Positions 1-10,153 of a DNA stretch of 64,000 nucleotides are shown piece after piece. Made by a program: the position numbers and the translations under genes. The notes under the pieces are model-generated. The model saw nothing but the letters and a program-made list of their open reading frames with translations. It did no database searches and was not told the DNA's origin. The DNA is from Aphelidium insulamus (lineage: Eukaryota > Aphelidiomycota > Aphelidea > Aphelidiaceae), in assembly GCA_036784855.1 (NCBI GenBank), contig JAZDSV010000022.1, positions 124,001 to 188,000 on the forward strand. Direction: 5' to 3'. The first letter of the stretch is position 1, and every line of letters starts with the position of its first letter.

Positions 1-596
1 CCACTATCGCTGCGTCGCAGGACGATCTGCGCAGCTCTGTCAGCGCCTCGGCATCGGATGTAAGTTCAAGTTATTTATATCTAGAGGTTTACACGTCCAT
101 GTATGCACAGTCATCGCCCAATGCCGGCGCAGCGTCGCATAAAAAGAAGCGCAAGATCCGCGATCCGAATGCACCAAAGCGGCCAGTGAATGTGTTTCTG
201 GTGTACAGTGCACTGGAGCGCGAGAACGTGCGCCGACAACAGCCAGATATATCTCGCAGTGACCTCACAAAACTACTTGGCACGCTGTGGAAGTCGATGC
301 CGGAGGAGCAGAAGAAAAAGTACTACGACCTGTATGAAGAGGACAAGAAGCGATACGGTCTGTTGTATAGTGAGATACAGTAAAAGGAATTACCCGAACC
401 ACAGAGACTGAAATGCTTGCATATTCTGGCGAGGCGGGTGCGACCACTGCACAGACGGCGCCGATGCCAATGGAGGGCCTGGAAGTGGAGAACGTTGTTG
501 ACGACTCTGATGCAGATGCCGGTATGGTTGCACACATGGTTATATATCACCCTTATGCCAGTAGATGCCAGCAGTATTGTGGGAGACGAGGAATAA
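1..596 (+). CDS. HMG-box chromatin protein, Nhp6-like (5' partial)
   Basis: Non-sequence-specific DNA-bending chromatin protein of the HMGB/Nhp6 type, expected in the nucleus. Exons read as <3-59, 111-357, 405-521 and 562-596. A basic stretch (KKKRKIRDPNAPKRP) leads into one HMG box (VFLVYSALERENVR, LGTLWKSMPEEQKKKYY, DKKRYETEM). The box only ends correctly if an intron with a weak GTCTGT donor (358-404) is removed; reading through gives an early stop at 381. The spliced tail is acidic and ends SSIVGDEE, as HMGB tails often do. The gene enters from outside the window, so its start is unknown. It converges on COG4 with 37 bp between stop codons. The family call is firm; the first exon is partial. 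Confidence 0.85.
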
Positions 597-633
597 ATGC
601 CATAGTTATACGTATGTGTTTATTTTCGGTGTA

Positions 634-3600
634 CTACAGCGACACCTTGCTCACTTCTTCCACACCATAGCGCATGGCCAAGATCTGCTTGATCTCAGTA
701 ATGTTCCACTTCCACTGTATTTCTTGCTGTGCGCTGCTGTCCCCGTCTGCAGCTCCGAGGCGATAGTACTCCAACACCTGGACATTTTGTTACACACAAC
801 CATGTAGCCAGATACATCACAACAAACCTCATCGGCGCTCTCCAAATTGACAAGCATCGAGAGCTGGGCGAGTCGCACGAACTTGTCGCGAGCTGAACCG
901 TACTGCAACATATCATTCAGCGCGTTGGTGATGGTGCGCAGGTCCTTGTCCAGTCGCAGTGCACCCAACGAATTGAACCGGCGCGCAGTCTGCTGTGCCT
1001 GTTGTTGGCGCAATTGACCTGGAGACTGGATTAATTGGGGCTGATACAGTTCCGATTGTGCAGTCAATTGGCGCTCCCAGTCTTGGGTGAACATGTCGAT
1101 GCAGTGCAGCACGATTGCCGTGTGCACACTTGGTAGCAGGTGGTCGTCGCATGTCGCCTTCACGATCTGCGTGAACTGTGCAACAAAGCGGCTGGTGGCT
1201 CCCTCGCGCTTTATGAATGGCTGATTAGAGCCGGCAGCTGCCACGGAAGACCCGGACGCCAGCGCGGCAAAGTTGGCAAACGTCGCCTCGCCCAGACCAA
1301 ACGAGCCAAACACGACCGGATGGCCGCCGATAAGTTCCGTCTCGGTGAACTCTTCCTCGCTCAGTACGTACTTTGCCGAACCAAAACACTCAGTAAACAG
1401 TGCGCGCAATTTCGCCTTGAGCAGTTGATTGAAAAAGGCCGTTGTACCTCGTTGCAGTGCGCGTTCGAATAGTTGCACGTGGTCCGCGAGTGGAGTTAGA
1501 CACGACAGGACCTTTTCGCGCTGGTTCTCCTCCTGCCGCGTGTCGATCAGGGAGCCGGCTTTCCTAGACAGAAGAGCAAATATTTCGCTTTCCACATCGC
1601 CGTGCAGTTTCTTCAAATATTCTCCGCTGACGTTGATGTTGTTGAGCAGTATCTGTCACATTGAGATTAAGTTAAGTGAGGAAAAGTAGTCCATGTACAC
1701 ACCATATAGCCTATGCGTGCATCGGCATGTTCGGCCAAAAGCGTGGCCTTGTCGCCCCCAAATGAATGCAGTTTGAGCAATATACCGTCACGCAAGTAAT
1801 CCGACTCCAGAGTGTGGCCGACAACATTCAGTACGGCGCACACGGCGTCAATGTCTTGAGTGTTCACAGAGCGCAAAATAACCTTTTTCAAGATAAAAAA
1901 CGTGTCCTCCACAAAGGTTGATGTCTTTTCCTCCGCGGCGGGATCAAATGTATCCAGACGCAATGCCTTCTTGACCGACTGTTGTAGGAAGAAGGCTTCC
2001 AGCGGCATGTAGCTCAGTGTCAGCAAGTCGCGGTACTTTGATGTCAGCGCCGACAGCTTCATTAATCCGGTGGCATTGGAGAACTTTTGTTGGTCGCCGT
2101 CAGCTAAAAGCTTCTTGAGCGCCGAGTGAAGTTGCGACTGTGAATCGTCTTGTTCCAGAGCTTCCAACTCCGCCTAACCAATACTTAGAATATATTACAA
2201 GAATGGAACCGATAATCACCTTGGCATGGAGCTGCATGAAGAGCTGAAAGGAAGAGATTCGACTGCACAACGTTGCGAGCTCATCCAGCACAGCGCTATA
2301 GTCACGCAAATCGCCCAATTGACTGTTTTGACCTTGCCGATTCCGCCCGTACTCACTGGAAGACTTTACCTGCAAGGAATTAGAAGTATGTGGTGACAAT
2401 GCGTATAAACCCACCTTTCGCGATAGGTCTCGCTTCTCGGCAAATATATCCAGTATTCTCGTGGCCAAGCGATCTACCTCGGTCTCGCAAGCACGCACCA
2501 CAAACAGCATGGCGCCAGCGCCATAATGCTGAAACACAGCCGGTGCCTGCTTATCGACAACCAGCGCCACCAGTTCAAACAGCGATGTGATTGTCTGCAC
2601 AAATGACGGGCCATCCTTCTCGCCAAGCGTCAGTGGAATATCCAGCTGCTTGCGAATGACATTGACGCAGAGATGGTCGGCGAACTTTCGCAGCCCGACA
2701 TCCGCCTGGCCAATCTTGGGAAATAGTTGCCACACGCGCGATAGTGACGCATCGTCGGCCACGGAGCCGATAGCACCACGATCGATAATGGCGGCCGCTC
2801 TGGCAGCGACTTCTGCTTGCGCTTGTTGCATGACGGACGCCGCCTCCGCCACAGTGTTCACTACTTTGTCGCCCACAAACATTCCCTCATCGATGGCCAG
2901 AACGCCCTCGGAAAATATAGCATTGACAGTGTCGGGGTCAAAGGCGAGATAAGCGGCAATATAATCTGCTGCCATGTCCAGGTTGCCGGCTGCCATCGCT
3001 TCTCGCACCCCGACAATGCTATCCTGCAATAGTTATATATATGTACATATACAGAGCTATATAATATATATATATATATATCTAACTGCAGACTGCAGCG
3101 TATATATATAACAACTTATCAAGCAATGCACACCTTTAGCTGCTGAGCCTTGTCCACCTGGTCGATGGCCTTGCGCACTTTGCTCTGCTCCTGATCTAGC
3201 ATGCGGACCCGGGCCGACACCTTTTCCGCCAGTTCAGCCGTGGCGGCAATCCTCTTGTGCAGACGTGTGGTCTGCTGCAGCGCGTCCATCACCGTCGGTC
3301 TACAAGTGCATTGAGTGAGTGTATAATGCTCCGCACACTGTGCACGTGAGTGAGACGCACTGCAGTGTCTTCATCTCGCGCTGGAGTTGCGCGCGGTACG
3401 TATCGATGCCCGTGGAGCCGGCCTGACCACCCGCGCCCATCACCAGACGGTCCAGCGCGGCGTCAATCGCCTCCTCTTGCGCCTCCAGCTCGGCCTCGAT
3501 GCGTTTCAACTCGGCCAGGTCCGTCACCTGTGCGTAGCTGTCATCTGCCATCGCCGACAGTGCCATTGCCGCAGTAGTAGATGTCCCGGTGTGTGGGTGC

Positions 3601-3635
3601 TGTAGCTCCCCGTCGGCGTGAGTGTCGGCCGTCAT
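634..3635 (-). CDS. COG4: COG complex subunit 4 (Golgi tethering)
   Basis: Subunit of the conserved oligomeric Golgi complex, which tethers retrograde vesicles at the Golgi. Seven exons on the minus strand: 3361-3635, 3134-3299, 3024/2415-3023, 2221-2369, 1703-2173, 828-1652 and 634-777, joined at GT-AG introns. The N-terminal part is coiled coil (LAELKRIEAELEAQEEAID). The middle has VREAMAAGNLDMAADYIAAY, and the C-terminus ends WKWNITEIKQILAMRYGVEE, matching the family's C-terminal helices. Intron removal at 778-827 is needed to reach this conserved end; without it the frame is lost. ATG 3635 is the first in frame; ATGs at 3566 or 3551 would leave a longer intergenic space before the divergent SRP receptor gene. 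Confidence 0.9.
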
Positions 3636-3673
3636 TGTTGCAGCATTGTTGTTGGCTGTGCGCCGTGCCGACG
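3636..3673. promoter_or_regulatory. Very short divergent intergenic region COG4/SRPRA
   Basis: Only 38 bp separate the proposed start codons of COG4 (minus) and the SRP receptor gene (plus). Promoter elements and 5' UTRs must either be bidirectional, lie inside the 5' coding exons, or one gene must start at a downstream ATG. No TATA box is visible here. Confidence 0.4.
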
Positions 3674-5714
3674 ATGCTTGACGTGAGTGCTGTGCCGCGG
3701 CCTCGCTGTGCCGCTCCTGGCTGACTTAATGGGGCAGTCATTCTCCGTGTTCTCACGTGGTGGCATCGTGCTGTTCCGGCGCGACTTTGTGGCCGGGGCC
3801 GGTGCCGTGTGTGCCGTGGATGCCGCGCGGGACGCCTTCATTGATCGCGGCCTGCTGGCTGGGACGGTGGGCGCCGCTGCCGAGTTCACTGTGGGCGCCC
3901 ACGCAGTCAAGTGGCACCTGGACAATGCTCACGGGCTGGTCTTTATGGTGGGTCCTGCATGTGCTGGATGTGCTGAATGTGTGTGGGCACACCCAAGGAT
4001 CCATCGCACTCACCCACGCATACACGTCCTGCAGGCCATACACCAAAAGATGCTGCCACTGGCGTATGTGGACGGATTGCTGGAACGTGTGGCCACCCGC
4101 TTTGTGAGCCACTACGACGCCGTGGACGGCATGGCAGGCGCGCATCGTTTGGCGTTTGACGACGATTTCTCGCCGCTGTACTCGCAGGCACTTGCCGGCG
4201 CCTCCAATTCGCCGCAGAATGCACGCCGGCAGACCGTCAGGCAGCGCGGGACTGTATGTTGGAGTACCGGCTCTGACATATGCTGATATGTATAAATGTA
4301 GCAGCAGAGTGCAGAGGCAGAGAAACAGACGTCAGACGGCAAAGCAGACAGCAACAAAGCCAAGAGCAAAAAGCAGCGCAAATGGGCCGGCGGAACTGCC
4401 AGCAAGGAGGAACTACGATCACTGGACTACTCGTCGCCGGCTGCAGAAAGTTCACCCGGTGACGGCAAGATACAAGGGCCGTTCGTGGACCAGGCGGCGA
4501 TGCAATCCATATCAGCTAGCAAGAGTGCCGGCTACGATGTGCCCGAAATGGACAGTGAGCCAGTTGGCGGCAAGGCTACTACAAGCGCCGGGGATGGCGG
4601 CGTCTATGGCTGGGCATCGTCGCTATTCAAGCGCGTGTCAGGCGCCAAGCAGTTGACAGCCGCCGACCTGGACTCGGTGGTAAAGTCCATGAAGGAGCAG
4701 CTGATACAAAAGAATGTGGCCCGCGAAATAAGCGACCGTCTCTGTGAGTCTGTGGCCAAATCCCTGGTCGGCACAAACATTGGCGCCTTTAGCCGTGCGT
4801 TTTGTTTTAATTCCGGTGATGCAAACTTGCTGATATCACCTCGTGTATGCAGGGCTGCAAACAGTGATGAAGAGCAGTTTGGAGGTGGCTGTGCGGCAAA
4901 TTCTGACCCCTCGCACTTCAACAGACCTGCTGGCCGATGCGCGTGCAGCCAAGGCGGCCATGCGCCCGTTTGTCATCACGTTCATTGGCGTGAACGGTGT
5001 GGGCAAGTCAACCAACCTGTCCAAGACGTGCTTCTGGCTTCTGCAGAATGGGTTCCGTGTGCTGATTGCCGCTTGTGACACATTTCGCAGCGGTGCCGTG
5101 GAGCAGCTAAAGGTGCATGCGAGGAACTTGCGTGCCCTGGACAGCGCCGTGCAAGTGGAGGTGTATGACCGTGGCTATGGCAAAGATCCGGCTGCAATTG
5201 CACAGGAGGCGATCACATATGCCGGCAAAAATGGATTCGACATTGTACTGGTGGACACGGCTGGCCGCATGCAAGACAATGAGCCACTAATGCGCGCCTT
5301 GGCCAAGGTTTGTATATATTGTGTATATTTTTGTATATTTTACACTATTTAAAAACATATGTGCAGCTTGTCACGGTCAACAAACCAGACAAGATCATCT
5401 TTGTCGGCGAAGCACTGGTGGGCAACGAGGCGGTGGACCAGTTGACCAAGTTCAACCAGGCACTGAGGGATTTTTCGGGACTGCGTGAACCGCGACAAAT
5501 CGATGGAATTATATTGAGCAAATTCGACACTGTAGACGATAAGGTATGGTGCAGTGCATGTACTGAACTATCGTTAACAGATGTGCAGGTGGGCGCGGCA
5601 CTTTCAATGACGTATGTTACAGGGCAGCCAATTTTGTTTGTCGGCACGGGACAGACGTACACGGACTTGCGTAAAATGAATATTGGCCGCATTGTGGACC
5701 TGCTGCTACAATAG
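3674..5714 (+). CDS. SRPRA: Signal recognition particle receptor subunit alpha
   Basis: GTPase that docks SRP-ribosome complexes at the ER membrane. Seven exons: 3674-3682, 3738-3947, 4035-4253, 4302-4794, 4853-5307, 5367-5543, 5589-5714. Exon 1 encodes just MLD; joined to exon 2 it gives [16 protein letters not shown], the conserved start of the SRX domain that binds the beta subunit. A basic linker follows ([12 protein letters not shown]), then the NG domain. The G motifs are visible: GVNGVGKST (P-loop), DTFRSGA, DTAGR and LSKFD, with the GTGQTYTDL closing segment. Length and order match the family. The 9-nt first exon means a start at the in-frame ATG 3729, inside intron 1, would be wrong. 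Confidence 0.93.
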
Positions 5715-5782
5715 ACTAGGATTCAATGTGACGAGGTCAATTGTCTTCTGGGTGGAAGGAATTCCACACAAGAATTCCTGGA

Positions 5783-5905
5783 TTATTGTTGTCGGCGTAT
5801 GTAAAAACCGCAAATCTTGAGGGCGCCCTTGATTGACGTAACCGCAGTCTCCTTACGTTTACGTGCTGCCTGTTCCGCAGCGTGCACGCGGTCACGCTCA
5901 TCCAT
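5783..5905 (-). CDS. Small hypothetical ORF (40 codons)
   Basis: Starts at an ATG that directly follows the stop of the upstream minus-strand reading frame. It encodes a charged helix (MDERDRVHAAEQAARKRKE) followed by SIKGALKIC. A GTTTTT...CCCAG intron (about 5741-5795) would replace the last residues with EDN. It could be a tiny separate gene or a 3' UTR ORF of its neighbour. No family recognised. Confidence 0.2.
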   Translation of the reverse strand: MDERDRVHAAEQAARKRKETAVTSIKGALKICGFYIRRQQ

Positions 5906-6990
5906 TTAATCGAGCATGTCAGACAGCAGCTGGACGGGAGATTCCGGCGACGTATCGCGCGTGTCCGAAGAAATGGGCTGCGGTGTCAGAGACAGTGAGT
6001 CCGAGTCGTCACTGTCCACGGGGGCAGGGCGCGTAACCGGCGGCGGCGGTGATGCCGTGACTGTGGAACGCGAGGAGCTCACCGGGGCCAATAGTTCCGA
6101 CGGATCCGAGTAGCGAGGCGCAGGCTGCACGGAGCGGCGCAACTCCCACTGCGACGATGCCGACGGGACGACACCGCCGGATGAGCCGCAGCATTCACTC
6201 CACGTCCGGTCGCGAATATGAACTCTGTCGGGTCCAAGCATATCGCCACCACCCTGCCGTTCTCCACCATAACGGAATGCAGGCAACCTGTGCCACAGTG
6301 TGTAAAGTCACAACTACGTGAAGTGCACATATAATATTTACGTACCACTGAAGAACAGCGCAGAGCGAGCGTGCATCTTACCTACCATACGCTCGTACTG
6401 CTGAAGGTTGTAGTTGCAGCTGAACTAACGGTATCAGTATCAGTAACTAAAAGAGTCGTGGGGCATTGCACGTACCGTTACGGTGCTGCTGATGCTGTGC
6501 GCATACAGCGGTGACACGATCTGGATAGCCGTGTCAATGGCTCCGTTGTACGCGCCGACGCCGCAGATACGTGGCTTGAACGGGGCTACGTACACATTAT
6601 GGCATTATTAAACAGTAGAACACGCTAGATGGCACGTACGCTGATCGCCATGCAGCGGGATCAGGCGACTGGCATTCACCAGCATGTACGGATCCGTTTC
6701 GCGCATCGTCACGCGACCCCCCAGAATGTAGGTGAACGTTGGTGCCGGTTCCACAACCTCGCGCGGCGCGTCTGTCCTCGACACCATCACCATGTCGTAC
6801 ACTAAGCATGGCGGCAGTGTAAGCGGCACTGTTCTATCATCTGTTGCAGCAATCACGTGCACTTACTGCGCATACTGTTCACGTAGGCCGTGTGTCATTA
6901 ACAGTATTAACTGTCCAAAATCAAAACATTCTAGTTCCAGAATTGGATAGGCTGGACTTGCTCTGGCATTCCGTGGAAACTTGTGTCACT
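5906..6990 (-). CDS. Uncharacterised multi-exon protein with Ser/Pro-rich tail
   Basis: Exons can be seen on the minus strand but not fully joined. One holds VYDMVMVSRTDAPREVVEP and YILGGRVTMRETDPYMLVN (about 6643-6835). The next is PFKPRICGVGAYNGAIDTAI (about 6477-6587). A third starts FSCNYNLQQYERM (near 6390-6430). The last has LHSVMVENGR, then switches frame to a low-complexity Ser/Asp/Pro tail (SLSLTPQPISSDTRDTS) ending at 5906. The frame change near 6230 is not explained by an obvious intron. Upstream limits are uncertain. I do not recognise the family. Confidence 0.4.
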
Positions 6991-7497
6991 TATGAAGATG
7001 TTCTTCACCAACCATGATGTTCATGTGTTGCATGCCTTAAAAGATATCTATTATAGGCGCACTTACTCTTATTCCCTGATCAATGAAAAGTTTTTCACCA
7101 TTATCCCAGTACATGGATTGAATGAATAGACCTCTTTAATTACACTGTGACCACGGAAATTGACCCGATGACTCCTATGGACGCCGTGATGTTCAGGCAA
7201 GGGAAGCCGCTAATCGTGAAAGCGGATCCTGCGCCGCCAATTACTATCCGCACACGTCGTCATCGCGATTGCAAGCACAGTAAAGCCATACGCTCTGTCT
7301 CGTTATTACTTCACAAGTATCGCGCTCAGTCTGGAAGCCAGAATGATTTGGAAATGGAGAATTCCAGAATGACGATCACATTTGACAATGGAACAGCACC
7401 ACAATATTGCCGTCCCAATGCCGCTCACACCAAGCAGGTTGATGAGATGTTTTCGCATGAAGAATTGCTTGCTTTGGAGGATGAAATTATAAAGTAA
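6936..7497 (+). CDS. Hypothetical plus-strand ORFs, possibly a gene remnant
   Basis: Two adjacent open stretches lie on the plus strand. The first, 6936-7130, reads like protein (IPWKLVSLMKMFFTNHDV, ALKDIYYRRTYSYSLINEK) and stops at 7128. The second opens at 7126 and ends at 7497; its first ATG is 7168, and it contains PPITIRTRRHRDCKHSK and ends EELLALEDEIIK. A splice or a frameshift could join them. Base composition is more AT-rich than flanking genes. No family recognised; part overlaps the proposed 5' side of the minus-strand gene, so one of the two models is wrong in 6936-7130. Confidence 0.3.
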
Positions 7498-8142
7498 TGA
7501 CGTAATGACATCTTTTCTCTGGCATTGGGTCAAAAGAATGGAGTTGTTTAACTCATCCTCTAATTGGATTTTGATCATCAGCATCAGTATATGGCAAGTG
7601 CGGCTAAGTAGGTCGGACTTTCGCTGAAGAATCCAACTTGGTTGTCAAGGATGAACGAAGCTAGAGCTGTGGGCAAAGACAAGTGTCACGCCGATTTCAT
7701 TGCACACATTTCTACCACCCACTGTACCCTAGCTGTAACCCACACAGACAGTCAGTTTTAAAGTTTTTACTTGAAATTATATGAAAATCTCGACATTCAT
7801 TCATTTCAGTACATAACTGCAGTTCGGGACGATTTAGCGGCATTGCTCCACCAATAATGCCAGAGGACTGAACCAGTTCTAATCATTTGCATTCGCAAAA
7901 TACATAGCCTCGGCCTGTTAATATTCATTTATACATCAGCTAGCTGGCCAATCCGTACAGATGCACGCAGTGGCTGCGATACACGTTGATCGCCATCACC
8001 GCATCCCGATCAGGATGCGACCACGTGATTCTATCAGGCTGCATCCTGATCTGCTCGCAACATAAAAGGCGGCGTCCACGCGGTTCACTTGCATCATTCA
8101 CATATTTTTTCTATATTTTTTTCACATACTAGTCACACAGCC
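7498..8142. promoter_or_regulatory. Intergenic region with regulatory elements for the 8.1-kb secreted gene
   Basis: No gene seen. It holds a CCAAT box at 7948-7952, a perfect 11-bp inverted repeat (GATCAGGATGC at 8008-8018 and its complement at 8041-8051), an E-box CACGTG at 8022-8027 between the arms, and a TATA-like CATAAAAG at about 8061-8068. The TATA box lies about 80 bp before the ATG at 8143. Confidence 0.55.
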
Positions 8143-8715
8143 ATGAAATTGTCGCTCGCGCTAGCCACGCTCATCTACACCACGGCCGTCATGGCTCAGC
8201 AGACTCAGCCACCGGTTCCTCCAGCTCAACCCGCTGTTCCGCCAGTCGCACCTGTTCAACCAGCCCCTCCTTATCCGTCAAATTTCCCCGCCAAGCCACT
8301 CGATGGCGCGCCCGTTCCGCCAGCTGGTCCCACTCCACAAGGAAGTCCGCAATCAGTTACAACTTCTGTCCCGATGACGCCCGGTGCTGGCACAGGCGGC
8401 GCGTGGCAGCAACGAAAGGCCTTCTGCAACTCTAAAACTACTCAGGAAGAGTGCCTGCAATTTAAACAGCGGTGTGGATATGCGGCCGCCAAAAAAGTGT
8501 GCTACCCCAAAGCGCAGCCGCAGCCGTGTTTCAAGTTCAAGGCGATGGACAAGTGTGTCAAGAACACGGTCACACTGGCCAACAAGCAAAAGGTGACGTG
8601 CACATGGGACGCCGCGACCAACACATGCAAGCGGCCCGCCACCGCTCCTGCGCCAACGGCTCCTGCACCAACCGCCACCACCACTACTACAACACCGGCA
8701 GCTCCAGCCGCTTAG
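8143..8715 (+). CDS. Small secreted Pro/Thr-rich, Cys-rich protein (tandem family member 1)
   Basis: Unspliced gene of 190 codons. ATG 8143 starts a clear signal peptide (MKLSLALATLIYTTAVMAQ); an earlier in-frame ATG at 8089 lies near the expected transcript start and would spoil it. A Pro-rich spacer follows (PPVPPAQPAVPPVAPVQPAP), then a Cys module: C at the start of CNSKTTQEEC, CLQFKQRC, VCYPK, PCFKFKAMDKC, TCTW and NTCKR. The tail is Ala/Pro/Thr-rich, likely O-glycosylated. The Cys spacing is shared with the next two genes. Function unknown; a secreted cell-surface or effector-like protein is a guess. Confidence 0.75.
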   Translation: MKLSLALATLIYTTAVMAQQTQPPVPPAQPAVPPVAPVQPAPPYPSNFPAKPLDGAPVPPAGPTPQGSPQSVTTSVPMTPGAGTGGAWQQRKAFCNSKTTQEECLQFKQRCGYAAAKKVCYPKAQPQPCFKFKAMDKCVKNTVTLANKQKVTCTWDAATNTCKRPATAPAPTAPAPTATTTTTTPAAPAA

Positions 8716-8884
8716 CTAGCCCATTCGCATGTTGCCACACCCTGACAATATACATATATTTAACTTTCATTGACTTATCCATTAACTAGTGCGTTTGGCC
8801 AATCAGGTGCCTGTGTGCTGGGCGTCCATCAAACAGCGATATAATAATCGGGCGCCGAGACAGATGCAATTAGTTCTCACTCCG

Positions 8885-9355
8885 ATGCACATCTCCGTTC
8901 AAACTGCCGTGGTGCTGCTGGTGTTTACGTGCACTTCCATCGTGTCTGCCGGTATTACAAATCCGTATGCAACGGCGATTAACAGGGCGGCGGGTGCTGC
9001 GAAATACGCAAAGTCATTGCACAACTGTCTCTATCTGAGCAAGGATAATTGCGACGCAGCACTGCACTGCTACTACAGTAAGCGCACGCGCATGTGTCTG
9101 GCCAACTCGCTGGCAACCACGCGAAATAATTTGGAGGAACGATGCAAGGAGTCGGGCAAATTAAGTTGTGAAAAGGTCGAGATTAACAATTTCAATTTCT
9201 TTACCCGCGGTGACCGATTCTATAAGCTGAGCTTTCACCTTGTCAAGCCGGTCGTGGTGAAAGGCTGTGAGTGGTCAATTATAGGGCGAAAGTGTACGAT
9301 GAAATCTCCTAGTTTTTTCTCCAAAGTTGCCGAAAAGGTGCTTGGAATCAAATAA
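8885..9355 (+). CDS. Small secreted Cys-rich protein (tandem family member 2)
   Basis: The start at 8885 gives a signal peptide (MHISVQTAVVLLVFTCTSIV). A start at 8864 (MQLVLTP) is also possible, but a TATA box at 8839-8846 would place transcription start near 8870. The mature part has NCLYLSKDNC, LHCYYSKRTRMC, RCKESGKLSC, then a spacer and GCEWSIIGRKC. This repeats the C-x6-C, C-x8-C, C-x6-C and C-x-W...C layout of the flanking genes. A CCAATCAG element lies at 8799. Single exon, no recognised domain. Confidence 0.7.
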   Translation: MHISVQTAVVLLVFTCTSIVSAGITNPYATAINRAAGAAKYAKSLHNCLYLSKDNCDAALHCYYSKRTRMCLANSLATTRNNLEERCKESGKLSCEKVEINNFNFFTRGDRFYKLSFHLVKPVVVKGCEWSIIGRKCTMKSPSFFSKVAEKVLGIK

Positions 9356-9439
9356 TGAGCATTCAAATATACCCGTTTCAATTCTACACTGTGTCTCTGA
9401 TTATCCATGCAATGCATGCATTAAGCACCGCGTCTCGCC

Positions 9440-9545
9440 AGATGCACCCCCAGGATGCACCGATAAGATGCATCAATAGTATGCACCAACAAGATTTACG
9501 CTAGATCGACCAATCAGCGTCGTGAGCACGTTCCTTCCATAAAAG
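9440..9545 (+). promoter_or_regulatory. Promoter with clustered GATGCA repeats, CCAAT and TATA boxes
   Basis: Four spaced copies of a GATGCA-like word (AGATGCACC, AGGATGCACC, AAGATGCATC, AGTATGCACC) lie in 9440-9486. A CCAAT box is at 9510-9514 and CATAAAAG at 9538-9545, about 40 bp before the ATG at 9586. The AGGATGCA word recurs upstream of other secreted genes in the window. Confidence 0.5.
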
Positions 9546-9585
9546 ATCAGCACGCACATCGTCGAAAATCAACAACTTTGAAGCA

Positions 9586-10102
9586 ATGAAGTCTGTATTG
9601 GTAAGCGCCTCGCTGCTGCTTGCTATTCTCCTGGTTGCGCAGCCAGTCATCGGTTTAATGCCGAGTCTGAAGTCGTTGAAGCCGTCGCCGTTCCAATTCT
9701 TGTTCCAAATCGGCCCGCATATTAAACAAGGATCACATTGCTGGCGTCTGGACGCCGACAGATGTGTGAAATCAGACTACTGGAAAGCAGTATCCCTTGA
9801 ACTGGAACCAGTTCAAGGGATATTGCTTGCCGTATCACAAAAGCTACACTGAAAAGCAGTTGGCAATACAGTGCTCAGCACTGAAAACGAAGAAGGATTG
9901 TTTGGAGCTGCACACGGAGAGTTTTGCAATTCTCAGCCACGGGGAAAAGATCATTCACGTCGGAGTGAACAAGCTGGGACCCACCAAAGTTCATGCCTGC
10001 AAATGGAGCAGATCATGGCTTTTCGGCAGGAAACGGTGCTCAGTGTCCAAGGGTGGCTGGTTGACACCGCACGTGCCGCAAAGATATGTCCCGCGCCAGT
10101 AG
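9586..10102 (+). CDS. Small secreted Cys-rich protein (tandem family member 3), 22-nt intron or frameshift
   Basis: Signal peptide MKSVLVSASLLLAILLVAQP. The frame ends early unless 9790-9811 (GTATCC...CCAG, 22 nt) is removed. It then joins SDYWKA to FKGYCLPYH and continues to a stop at 10100-10102. The joined protein restores the family layout: HCWRLDADRC, GYCLP, QCSALKTKKDC, ACKWSRS...RC. Removing 22 nt gives inter-Cys spacing close to the paralogue, which favours an ultra-short intron, but a single-base indel (pseudogene or sequence error) would look the same. Function unknown. Confidence 0.6.
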
Positions 10103-10153
10103 CCCCAGAGCCGTAACGCACTAATTCAGCAATAATAAATCAGTCAATTCACT

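Noticed and set aside
5916-6113. 65-codon plus-strand Ser/Asp-rich frame
   Set aside because: Complement of the Ser/Asp/Pro tail of the minus-strand gene; both strands are open because of codon composition, and the minus reading connects to other exons.
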